Positions 1 to 6,686 of a stretch of 6,821 nucleotides of DNA are shown in pieces (the first letter of the stretch is position 1; every line of letters begins with the position of its first letter). Made by a program: the position numbers and the translations under genes. The notes beneath the pieces are model-generated. The model was not told where the DNA came from. It saw only the letters and a list, made by a program, of their open reading frames with translations, and did no database searches. Source of the DNA: an uncultured Bacteroides sp. Its GTDB lineage: Bacteria > Bacteroidota > Bacteroidia > Bacteroidales > Bacteroidaceae. The stretch lies in the NCBI GenBank assembly GCA_900557355.1, contig USSR01000380.1:1-6821 (forward strand), given 5' to 3'.

Positions 1-19
1 GTCTTCTAATTAATTAAAG

Positions 20-1717
20 ATGGAATATTCTTTTTATGATTTTTTAAAGCTGCTTGGCTCACTGGCATTATTCTTGTACGGAATGAAGATAATGAGTGAA
101 GGACTTCAAAAGTTTGCCGGCGACAGGCTCCGGAAAATTCTAACGGCAATGACTACCAACCGGGTAACCGGGGTGCTGACGGGTGTGCTGATCACAGCAC
201 TGATTCAATCTTCTTCTGCAACTACCGTTATGGTGGTGAGTTTTGTAAACGCCGGACTACTCACTTTATCCCAATCCATTGGTGTAATAATGGGAGCTAA
301 TATCGGTACTACCGTTACAGCATGGATTATCTCGGCATTAGGCTTCAAAGTTGATATAGCCGCTTTCGCACTTCCTCTACTTGCCTTTGGCATCCCTCTT
401 CTCTTCTCTCAAAAAAGTCATCGTAAGTCTATCGGTGAATTTATTTTCGGTTTCTCTTTCCTTTTTATGGGACTTTCTATGTTACAATCCAATGCACCGG
501 ATTTGAAAGCAAATCCGGAAATGCTGGCTTTTGTACAGAGTTATACCGATATGGGATATATTTCTATTCTGTTGTTTGTGTTTATTGGTACTATTTTGAC
601 TATGGTTGTGCAGGCATCGGCAGCGACGATGGCTATTACGCTTATCATGTGTGCCAATGGATGGATAAGCTTTGAATTGGGGGCGGCATTAGTATTGGGC
701 GAGAATATCGGTACTACTATTACTGCCAATCTTGCTGCTTTAACCGGTAATACGCAGGCGAGGAGGGCTGCATTGGCTCACCTGGTATTCAATGTCTTCG
801 GTGTTATCTGGGTGCTTTGTCTTTTCACTCCGTTTACGAGTGCCGTATCGTGGTTTGTGGAAAACGTGATGGGAACGAAAGACCCTGCCGTAGCAGTTTC
901 ATTTAAGTTATCAGCATTTCACACTTGCTTCAACATCTGCAATGTATTGTTGTTGATCTGGTTTGTGAAATTGATAGAACGTACGGTTTGCGCCATTATT
1001 CCGCAGAAAGAAGCCGACGAGGAATATCGTCTTCGCTTTATTTCCGGTGGTATGCTTTCTACAGCGGAGCTTTCCATATTGCAGGCGCGTAAAGAAATTC
1101 ATCTGTTTGCAGAGCGTACTCATCGTATGTTCAATATGGTACAGGACCTGTTGCATACGGATAAGGATGATGATTATAATAAGCTGTTCAGCCGTATCGA
1201 GAAATATGAGAATATCAGCGATAATATGGAATTGGAGATAGCCAATTATTTGAACCAAGTGTCCGACGGACGTTTGAGTTCAGAAAGTAAGCTGCAGATT
1301 CGTGCCATGCTTCGTGAGGTCACGGAAATTGAAAGTATTGGTGATAGTTGCTATAATCTTGCTCGTACTATCAATCGTAAACGTCAGACCAATCAGGACT
1401 TCACAGAAAAGCAATATGATCATATTCACTTTATGATGAAACTGACGGATGATGCGTTGGCACAAATGATTGTCGTTGTGGAACGCTCCGACCACCAAAG
1501 TATTGACGTGAATAAGTCATTCAATATTGAGAATGAAATTAATAACTATCGCAATCAGCTGAAGAATCAGAATATTCTGGATGTAAATAATAAAGAATAT
1601 GATTATCAGATGGGCGTTTACTATATGGATATTATCGCAGAGTGCGAAAAGCTGGGCGATTATGTGGTAAATGTAGTAGAAGCAAGTAGTGATGTAAAAG
1701 AAAAGAAAGCGTCTTAG
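20..1717 (+). CDS. Na/Pi cotransporter family protein with C-terminal PhoU-like domain
   Basis: This 565-residue inner-membrane protein belongs to the bacterial Na+/phosphate cotransporter (NptA/PNaS) family, which imports inorganic phosphate using the sodium gradient. The membrane half (about residues 10-320) contains the two family repeats. Repeat 1 has QSSSATT (63-69) followed by GANIGTTVT (92-100). Repeat 2 has the looser VQASAATMA (197-205) followed by [10 protein letters not shown] (227-236). The hydrophilic C-terminal half (about 345-555) is a PhoU-like helical domain with the paired acidic patterns EIESIGDSC (436-444) and ECEKLGDYV (541-549). The length is normal for the transporter-PhoU fusion. 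The start is the first ATG after an A/T-rich leader without a Shine-Dalgarno; only 19 bases precede it, so its promoter lies outside the window. Its stop overlaps the convergent rubredoxin gene by 4 nt. The family is secure. Phosphate as substrate and any regulatory role of the PhoU part are inferred from the family. Confidence 0.93.
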   Translation: MEYSFYDFLKLLGSLALFLYGMKIMSEGLQKFAGDRLRKILTAMTTNRVTGVLTGVLITALIQSSSATTVMVVSFVNAGLLTLSQSIGVIMGANIGTTVTAWIISALGFKVDIAAFALPLLAFGIPLLFSQKSHRKSIGEFIFGFSFLFMGLSMLQSNAPDLKANPEMLAFVQSYTDMGYISILLFVFIGTILTMVVQASAATMAITLIMCANGWISFELGAALVLGENIGTTITANLAALTGNTQARRAALAHLVFNVFGVIWVLCLFTPFTSAVSWFVENVMGTKDPAVAVSFKLSAFHTCFNICNVLLLIWFVKLIERTVCAIIPQKEADEEYRLRFISGGMLSTAELSILQARKEIHLFAERTHRMFNMVQDLLHTDKDDDYNKLFSRIEKYENISDNMELEIANYLNQVSDGRLSSESKLQIRAMLREVTEIESIGDSCYNLARTINRKRQTNQDFTEKQYDHIHFMMKLTDDALAQMIVVVERSDHQSIDVNKSFNIENEINNYRNQLKNQNILDVNNKEYDYQMGVYYMDIIAECEKLGDYVVNVVEASSDVKEKKAS

Positions 1718-1727
1718 GACGCTTTCT
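1704..1727. terminator. Bidirectional hairpin terminator overlapping both convergent stop codons
   Basis: A perfect 10-bp inverted repeat, AGAAAGCGTC (1704-1713) and GACGCTTTCT (1718-1727), encloses a 4-nt loop (TTAG, 1714-1717) that holds the stop codons of both the transporter and rubredoxin. On the minus strand the hairpin is followed by a strong U-rich run (UUUCUUUUAC), a good intrinsic terminator for rubredoxin. On the plus strand the following run is less pure (CAAAUUCUUCUUUU) but still U-rich. The hairpin and tracts are seen in the sequence; termination is inferred. Confidence 0.8.
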
Positions 1728-1875
1728 CAAATTCTTCTTTTCCGACTCCACATAGCGGGCAAACCCAATCTTCAGGAAGGTCTTCAAACGATGTTCCCGG
1801 CTCAATGCCGTTTTCCGGATCGCCCATTTCGGGATCGTAAACGTAGTCACAAACTGTGCAAATGTACTTGTCCAT
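1714..1875 (-). CDS. Rubredoxin
   Basis: This is a 53-residue rubredoxin, a small cytoplasmic electron carrier that binds a single iron through four cysteines. The two metal-binding knuckles are C6-T-V-C9 and C39-P-L-C42. Other family hallmarks are YDPEMGDPE (13-21), the aromatic Y11, Y13, F30 and W37, and the [10 protein letters not shown] segment. The length is that of a classic single-domain rubredoxin. The reading frame stays open far upstream (to about 2136), but the start at MDKYICTVC gives the exact family N-terminus and the upstream part is intergenic or lies opposite the kinase gene, so the longer form is rejected. In anaerobes such as Bacteroides, rubredoxins usually pass electrons to rubrerythrin-type peroxidases or other oxygen-protection enzymes; no such partner lies in this window. 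The gene is divergent from the sensor kinase and convergent with the transporter. Confidence 0.96.
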   Translation of the reverse strand: MDKYICTVCDYVYDPEMGDPENGIEPGTSFEDLPEDWVCPLCGVGKEEFEKAS

Positions 1876-1987
1876 AAAACTATTTTTTAGGTTTTCTTTA
1901 TAAATAACAATAAATACCGCTCTTTTGTTTCCGGTTTTGATTTGAAAGAGATATATTTGTTTCGTTTTTATTGTAAATGAACTCTTT
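1876..1987. other. Divergent intergenic region between rubredoxin and histidine kinase
   Basis: This 112-bp A/T-rich spacer must carry the promoters of two divergent genes. For the kinase there is a TAnnTTTG match (see the separate entry). For rubredoxin I find no clean -7 match on the minus strand; the closest, TATTTATTG just upstream of the gene, does not fit the consensus. No inverted repeat long enough to call an operator stands out. Confidence 0.5.
1952..1959 (+). promoter_or_regulatory. Candidate Bacteroidetes -7 element for the histidine kinase gene
   Basis: TATATTTG at this site matches the Bacteroidetes consensus TAnnTTTG exactly. It would place the transcript start around 1966 and give a leader of roughly 20 nt before the ATG at 1988. 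The -33 side is weak: the nearest suitably upstream TTTG (1924-1927) lies 24 bp away rather than about 19, while other TTTG copies (1936-1939 and 1941-1944) are too close. The match could be chance in A/T-rich DNA. Confidence 0.45.
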
Positions 1988-3283
1988 ATGACGATACTAA
2001 TTCTGATCGGTATGGCGGTACTTGTGGGAGTATTGCTATTGTTTGTGTTTTTAAACGGTAGAAGTAGACGTCTGCTGCTTAAAGCAGGAAACGCCAGAAA
2101 AGCATTGCGCAGCTCAGAAGAACTGTTTCGTTCCATTATGCAAAATGTTCATGCTTTTATTCTTTTGATAAACAGGGATTTTGTTGTTACCCGGACAAAC
2201 TATTATGATATCACCAAAGCCCGTAAGCCGGAAGGTAGATTACCCCGTGTAGGAGATTTGCTGCGTTGTAATAACGCATTGTCCGCCGAAGGAGGATGCG
2301 GAACGCATGAACTTTGCGGCAGTTGCCCTATCCGGAGAAAGATAGAAGAGACTTATCGTGCAAAAAGTAGTTTTACAGACTTGGAGGCTACACTCGATAT
2401 ACGGGATAGGCGAGGAGAGGTATCTGAATGTGATACGTATGTTTCCGGCGAATATATGGAGATAGATGACAAGGAAGGCATGGTAATTACTGTACATGAT
2501 ATTACACGCTTGAAGAAAGCAGAAGTGGAATTGCATAAAGCCCGTGAAAAAGCGGAGAATGCAGATCGTTCCAAATCTGCTTTTCTTGCTAATATGAGCC
2601 ATGAGATACGTACGCCACTGAATGCTATCGTCGGCTTTTCCGAATTGCTGGCTTCTGCCGGTACGGAAGAGGAGAAGACACAGTTTTTGGAAATAGTTCA
2701 TTCTAATAACGAGTTATTGCAGCAATTGATTGCTGATATTCTTGACCTTTCTAAAATAGAAGCAGGTACATTGGAGTTTACGTTCTCTGAGGTGGACGTC
2801 AAGCAACTGATGCTTGATATAGAACAATTGTTCCGTATGAGACTGGAAGATAAAGCTGCTGTTATCCAGATTATCAGAGAAACTCCTGCGGATGAATGTA
2901 TTATGTATACAGACAGAAACCGTTTGCAACAGGTCGTTTCCAATTTCATGACCAATGCTGTGAAGTTTACAGATGAGGGTAGCATTACTTTTGGCTATAA
3001 CCGTTGTGCTGAAGGTCTTTATTTCTATGTGAAAGATACCGGTAGCGGTATTCCGGAAGACAAGGTTAATCATATTTTTGAACGCTTTGTTCGGGTGGAA
3101 CAGAATAAAAAAGGTACTGGTCTGGGATTGGCTATTTGTGAAATGATTATCCGTAAACTGGGGGGGAAGATTGGTGTGGAATCTGAATATGGTAAGGGAT
3201 CTACATTCTGGTTTATACTTCCGATCAATGGTCGTCAGATTAAGGAACAGGGCACAGAGATTGATGGTAAGACTAACCTATAA
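1988..3283 (+). CDS. Membrane-anchored PAS-type sensor histidine kinase with four-cysteine cluster
   Basis: This 431-residue protein is a sensor kinase that should autophosphorylate on histidine and pass phosphate to a response regulator. One N-terminal membrane segment (about residues 2-23) is followed by a PAS-like sensor region (about 42-175) and a short charged helix (about 175-198). The dimerisation/phosphoacceptor domain has [16 protein letters not shown] with H205 as the phosphoacceptor. The ATPase domain carries the N box (N319, N323), the G1 box DTGSGIP (350-356), the F box around IFERF (363-367) and the G2 box GTGLGLAI (376-383); all key residues are present. The sensor region contains C94, C104, C110 and C113 in a C-x9-C-x5-C-x2-C arrangement, suggesting metal, heme or redox sensing, but the ligand is unknown. 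It has no receiver domain and no response-regulator gene adjoins it. The region between the membrane segment and the PAS is too short for a periplasmic domain, so sensing is probably cytoplasmic. The start at 1988 immediately begins the membrane segment. Confidence 0.93.
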   Translation: MTILILIGMAVLVGVLLLFVFLNGRSRRLLLKAGNARKALRSSEELFRSIMQNVHAFILLINRDFVVTRTNYYDITKARKPEGRLPRVGDLLRCNNALSAEGGCGTHELCGSCPIRRKIEETYRAKSSFTDLEATLDIRDRRGEVSECDTYVSGEYMEIDDKEGMVITVHDITRLKKAEVELHKAREKAENADRSKSAFLANMSHEIRTPLNAIVGFSELLASAGTEEEKTQFLEIVHSNNELLQQLIADILDLSKIEAGTLEFTFSEVDVKQLMLDIEQLFRMRLEDKAAVIQIIRETPADECIMYTDRNRLQQVVSNFMTNAVKFTDEGSITFGYNRCAEGLYFYVKDTGSGIPEDKVNHIFERFVRVEQNKKGTGLGLAICEMIIRKLGGKIGVESEYGKGSTFWFILPINGRQIKEQGTEIDGKTNL

Positions 3284-3298
3284 AAAGATTTAATAACA

Positions 3299-3329
3299 TT
3301 CGGTATCCCAAATTAATATTGTACTTTTG
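3299..3329 (+). promoter_or_regulatory. Candidate Bacteroidetes promoter for the Ca2+ ATPase operon
   Basis: TACTTTTG (3322-3329) matches the -7 consensus TAnnTTTG exactly, and TTCG (3299-3302), one base off the -33 consensus TTTG, sits 19 bp upstream, the usual spacing. The expected transcript start near 3336 leaves a leader of only about 20 nt before the ATG at 3358. It lies in the 74-bp gap after the kinase gene, so the ATPase group can be transcribed independently. No strong terminator hairpin is visible in this gap, so read-through from the kinase gene is also possible. Confidence 0.65.
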
Positions 3330-3357
3330 TGGCTCTTAATTAAAGCTAACAATTTGC

Positions 3358-6042
3358 ATGACTGCAATGAAGGATGATTTTTATCATGGCGGACTTACTG
3401 ACGACGAAGTAAGAAAAAGCCGCGAGAAGTACGGAGTCAATCTGTTAACGCCTCCCAAGCGTCCCTCCCTATGGAAGTTATATCTTGAAAAGTTTGAAGA
3501 CCCTGTTGTCAGGGTGCTTTTAGTTGCTGCACTATTTTCTTTGATCATCTCGATCGTAGAGAATGAATATGCCGAAACAATCGGTATTATTGCCGCCATA
3601 TTGCTGGCTACCGGAATCGGCTTCTTCTTTGAATATGATGCTAATAAAAAATTTGATTTGCTGAATGCGGTCAATGAGGAAACTTTGGTGAAAGTTATCC
3701 GTAATGGTCGCGTGCAGGAGATTCCCCGGAAAGATGTGGTAGTAGGAGATATTATCGTTCTGGAAACAGGAGAAGAAATTCCTGCTGACGGTGAACTGCT
3801 GGAAGCTATTTCTTTGCAAATCAATGAATCCAATCTGACTGGTGAACCTGTAGTTAGTAAAACGACTGTAGAAGCAGATTTTGATGAAGAAGCTACATAT
3901 GCTTCCAATCGTGTGTTGCGTGGTACTACGGTTGTAGACGGTCATGGAACAATGCGGGTGCTTAGTGTGGGGGATGATACGGAAATCGGAAAGGTAGCCC
4001 GGCAGAGTACGGAACAGAGTACGGAGCCTACTCCGCTGAACATACAGCTTACCAAGCTTGCCAATCTGATTGGTAAGATCGGTTTCTCGGTAGCCGGATT
4101 GGCATTTGCCATTTTCTTTATTAAAGATGTAATACTGGTATATCCTTTCTCTACTTTCCATACTTTTGCAGACTGGCTTCCGGCATTGAAAGCTACCTTG
4201 CAATACTTTATGATGGCAGTAACCCTGATTGTGGTTGCAGTGCCCGAAGGGTTGCCGATGAGTGTGACATTGAGTCTGGCATTGAATATGCGCCGTATGC
4301 TTTCTACCAACAATCTGGTTCGGAAAATGCATGCTTGCGAGACGATGGGTGCCATCACTGTGATTTGTACGGATAAGACGGGTACATTGACTCAAAATCT
4401 GATGCAAGTTTATGAACCGAGTTTCTATGGTTTGAAAAATGGCGGAGAAGTCGGTGAAGATGATATCAGCAAATTGGTGGTGGAAGGTATTAGTACCAAT
4501 TCTACAGCTTTTCTGGAAGAGATAGCCGAAGGTGAAAAACCGAAAGGAGTAGGGAATCCGACAGAGGTAGCCTTGCTTTTATGGTTGAACAGCAGGAACA
4601 GGGATTATCTGGAATTACGTGAGAATGCTCCGGTTGTGGATCAGTTGACTTTCTCTACCGAACGTAAATTCATGGCGACTTTGGTGAAGTCTCCTTTGAT
4701 GGGTAAGAAGGTATTGTACGTGAAAGGTGCTCCTGAAATTGTTTTAGGCAAATGTAAAGATGTTATTCTGGATGGCAAACGGGTCGATGCGGTAGAGTAT
4801 CGCTCTACGGTAGAAAAACAATTGCTGGGTTATCAGAACATGGCGATGCGTACCCTTGGTTTTGCTTTCAAGATCGTAGAAGATACGGATACAAGAGATT
4901 GTGTGGAATTGGTTGCCGATCATGATTTGTCATTCCTGGGTGTGGTTGCTATCAGTGATCCTATTCGTCAGGATGTGCCTGCGGCGGTATCGAAATGCCA
5001 GTCGGCCGGTATCGATATCAAGATTGTAACGGGAGATACACCGGGTACGGCTACGGAAATTGCACGCCAGATTGGTCTGTGGAAACCGGAAGATACGGAA
5101 CGTAACCGGATAACAGGTGCTGCCTTTGCGGAACTGGCAGATGAAGAAGCACTCGACCGTGTGATGGATCTGAAAATTATGTCGCGTGCGCGGCCTACAG
5201 ATAAGCAACGCCTGGTACAGTTGTTACAACAAAAAGGTGCGGTGGTAGCCGTAACGGGAGACGGTACGAATGATGCCCCTGCATTGAACCATGCACAGGT
5301 GGGTCTGTCTATGGGTACGGGAACGTCAGTGGCCAAGGAAGCCAGTGATATAACCCTGCTTGACGATTCCTTTAATAGTATCGGCACAGCCGTGATGTGG
5401 GGCCGTTCGCTGTACAAGAATATCCAGCGCTTCATTGTTTTTCAGTTGACTATTAATTTTGTGGCTTTGCTTATCGTTTTGCTTGGCTCCTTGATAGGTA
5501 CGGAATTACCGCTTACTGTAACTCAAATGTTGTGGGTAAATCTTATTATGGATACTTTTGCTGCTTTGGCTCTGGCTTCTATTCCGCCCAGCGAGAGTGT
5601 TATGCAAGAGAAACCGCGCAGTGGCAATGACTTTATTATTTCGAAAGCCATGCGTTCCTACATTTTAGGTGTAGGTGGGGCCTTCCTGATTATACTGATG
5701 GGAATGTTGTACTGGTTTAACCATGCCGAGGGCGGCATGACACCGGAACGCTTGACCATATTCTTCACATTCTTCGTGATGCTGCAATTCTGGAACCTTT
5801 TCAATGCGCGTGTGTTTGGTACTACAGACTCCGCTTTCAAAGGGATTTCCAAATCGTATGGTATGGAACTGATAGTACTTGCTATCTTAGTCGGACAGTT
5901 CCTTATTGTACAGTTCGGTGGTGCCGTATTCCGTACTGTGCCACTTGATTTAGTCACTTGGGTGATTATTATTGCTTCTACTTCACTGGTATTATGGGTA
6001 GGTGAAGCGATACGTTTCATTCGACGTTTAACTCAGAAATAA
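3358..6042 (+). CDS. Calcium-transporting P-type ATPase, PMCA-like (P2B)
   Basis: This 894-residue inner-membrane pump should use ATP to export Ca2+ from the cytoplasm. It starts with a cation-ATPase N-terminal domain (about residues 8-60). The actuator domain carries the TGEP loop (161-164). M4 contains VAVPEGLP (293-300, with E297 as predicted Ca2+ ligand). The phosphorylation motif DKTGTLTQN begins at D339. The nucleotide domain has KGAPE (456-460). The hinge carries TGD (558-560) and TGDGTNDAPALN (633-644). The C-terminal membrane part supplies helices M5-M10, for ten in all. In M5, N700 aligns with Ca2+-binding N768 of SERCA, but A703 stands where SERCA has E771. In M6, N728 and D732 match N796 and D800. 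This pattern, and the QMLWVNLIMD segment, is that of plasma-membrane (P2B) pumps, predicting one Ca2+ per ATP. No calmodulin-binding tail follows M10. A second in-frame ATG at 3367 is an alternative start. The HAD phosphatase gene begins one base after the stop. Confidence 0.95.
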   Translation: MTAMKDDFYHGGLTDDEVRKSREKYGVNLLTPPKRPSLWKLYLEKFEDPVVRVLLVAALFSLIISIVENEYAETIGIIAAILLATGIGFFFEYDANKKFDLLNAVNEETLVKVIRNGRVQEIPRKDVVVGDIIVLETGEEIPADGELLEAISLQINESNLTGEPVVSKTTVEADFDEEATYASNRVLRGTTVVDGHGTMRVLSVGDDTEIGKVARQSTEQSTEPTPLNIQLTKLANLIGKIGFSVAGLAFAIFFIKDVILVYPFSTFHTFADWLPALKATLQYFMMAVTLIVVAVPEGLPMSVTLSLALNMRRMLSTNNLVRKMHACETMGAITVICTDKTGTLTQNLMQVYEPSFYGLKNGGEVGEDDISKLVVEGISTNSTAFLEEIAEGEKPKGVGNPTEVALLLWLNSRNRDYLELRENAPVVDQLTFSTERKFMATLVKSPLMGKKVLYVKGAPEIVLGKCKDVILDGKRVDAVEYRSTVEKQLLGYQNMAMRTLGFAFKIVEDTDTRDCVELVADHDLSFLGVVAISDPIRQDVPAAVSKCQSAGIDIKIVTGDTPGTATEIARQIGLWKPEDTERNRITGAAFAELADEEALDRVMDLKIMSRARPTDKQRLVQLLQQKGAVVAVTGDGTNDAPALNHAQVGLSMGTGTSVAKEASDITLLDDSFNSIGTAVMWGRSLYKNIQRFIVFQLTINFVALLIVLLGSLIGTELPLTVTQMLWVNLIMDTFAALALASIPPSESVMQEKPRSGNDFIISKAMRSYILGVGGAFLIILMGMLYWFNHAEGGMTPERLTIFFTFFVMLQFWNLFNARVFGTTDSAFKGISKSYGMELIVLAILVGQFLIVQFGGAVFRTVPLDLVTWVIIIASTSLVLWVGEAIRFIRRLTQK

Positions 6043-6043
6043 A

Positions 6044-6661
6044 ATGAAAGAAAAAGGAATTAAAAACCTTATTATTGATTTTGGCGGTGTGTTGATCGAC
6101 CTGGACCGTCAGCGTTGTGTTGAGAATTTTGCAAGGTTAGGTATGCCCAATGTAGAGGCTATGCTCGATGTTTGTCATCAGCAAGGCTTCTTCTTGCAGC
6201 ATGAAAAAGGACTGATTACCAGTGCGGAGTTCCGGAATGCGATCCGTGAACAGATGGGGAAGGTAGTGACTGATGCCCGTATAGATGCCGCCTGGAATAG
6301 TTTTCTGGGAGGTATTCCTACCTATAAGTTGGATTTGTTGTTGAAACTTCGTGAGAAATATGTGGTTTATCTGTTGAGTAATACCAATGAAATTCACTGG
6401 AAGTGGTCGTGTAAGCATGCTTTCCACTACAAGGCTTTCCGGGTAGAAGATTATTTTGAGAAGATTTTCCTTTCTTATGAAATGAAGATGGTAAAGCCGG
6501 ACGTTGCTATTTTTGAGAGACTGTTGGAAGAGACAGGCATAGATCCAAAAGAAACTTTCTTTATAGATGATTCTTCCGAGAATTGTCGTGTGGCGGAAAC
6601 ATTGGGTATTTCTACCTATACGCCGAAAGCATGTGAAGACTGGAGCCATTTATTCAATTGA
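6044..6661 (+). CDS. HAD-superfamily phosphatase, YihX (alpha-glucose-1-phosphatase)-like
   Basis: This 205-residue cytoplasmic protein is a haloacid dehalogenase-type hydrolase that probably removes phosphate from a small phosphorylated metabolite. Motif I is IDFGGVLIDLD, with D12 as nucleophile and glycine (G14) where most HAD phosphatases have the acid/base aspartate. Motif II is LLSNTNEIHW (S112). Motif III is MVKPD (K151). Motif IV is FIDDSSEN (D175, D176). A helical cap lies between motifs I and II, with the QHEKGLITSAEF segment (52-63). From memory of the family, the order and wording (D-x-G in motif I, LSNTN, a KP motif, DD-x-x-x-N) resemble E. coli YihX, which acts on alpha-D-glucose 1-phosphate; the true substrate here is not established. 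The ATG follows the Ca2+-ATPase stop by one base, so translation is likely coupled and the two genes co-transcribed. Confidence 0.85.
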   Translation: MKEKGIKNLIIDFGGVLIDLDRQRCVENFARLGMPNVEAMLDVCHQQGFFLQHEKGLITSAEFRNAIREQMGKVVTDARIDAAWNSFLGGIPTYKLDLLLKLREKYVVYLLSNTNEIHWKWSCKHAFHYKAFRVEDYFEKIFLSYEMKMVKPDVAIFERLLEETGIDPKETFFIDDSSENCRVAETLGISTYTPKACEDWSHLFN

Positions 6662-6683
6662 CAATTGATAATTAAAAATTAAA
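6654..6683. repeat. A/T-rich inverted and direct repeats between HAD phosphatase and ribF
   Basis: A 7-bp inverted repeat, TCAATTG/CAATTGA, spans the phosphatase stop codon (6654-6668) and is also a direct repeat of CAATTGA. It runs into ATAATTAAAAATTAAA (6668-6683). The stem is A/T-rich with almost no loop and no T-run, so it is a poor intrinsic terminator. I think transcription continues into ribF. Confidence 0.4.
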
Positions 6684-6686
6684 GTA

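Noticed and set aside
10..19. Ten-base identity TTAATTAAAG upstream of both the transporter (10-19) and the ATPase (3336-3345)
   Set aside because: A/T-rich words like this are common in Bacteroidales leaders, and the distance to the start codon differs (0 versus 12 nt), so a shared regulatory site is not supported.
911..1258. 115-codon minus-strand frame opposite the transporter gene
   Set aside because: It is antisense to the end of the membrane domain and start of the PhoU-like domain, has no recognisable motif, and lacks a promoter signal that I can see.
1876..2136. N-terminal extension of the rubredoxin reading frame on the minus strand, to 140 residues
   Set aside because: The frame is merely open; rubredoxin homology starts exactly at the internal ATG (1875), and the extension crosses the intergenic region and runs opposite the kinase gene.
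2240..2701. 153-codon minus-strand frame opposite the histidine kinase
   Set aside because: It is a shadow of conserved kinase coding sequence with no recognisable domain.
3532..4407. 291-codon open frame on the minus strand inside the Ca2+ ATPase gene
   Set aside because: It lies entirely opposite a well-conserved P-type ATPase, and its translation is rich in His, Gln, Cys and Arg with no recognisable domain.
6137..6649. 170-codon minus-strand frame opposite the HAD phosphatase
   Set aside because: It is antisense to an intact gene with all catalytic motifs and shows no family features.
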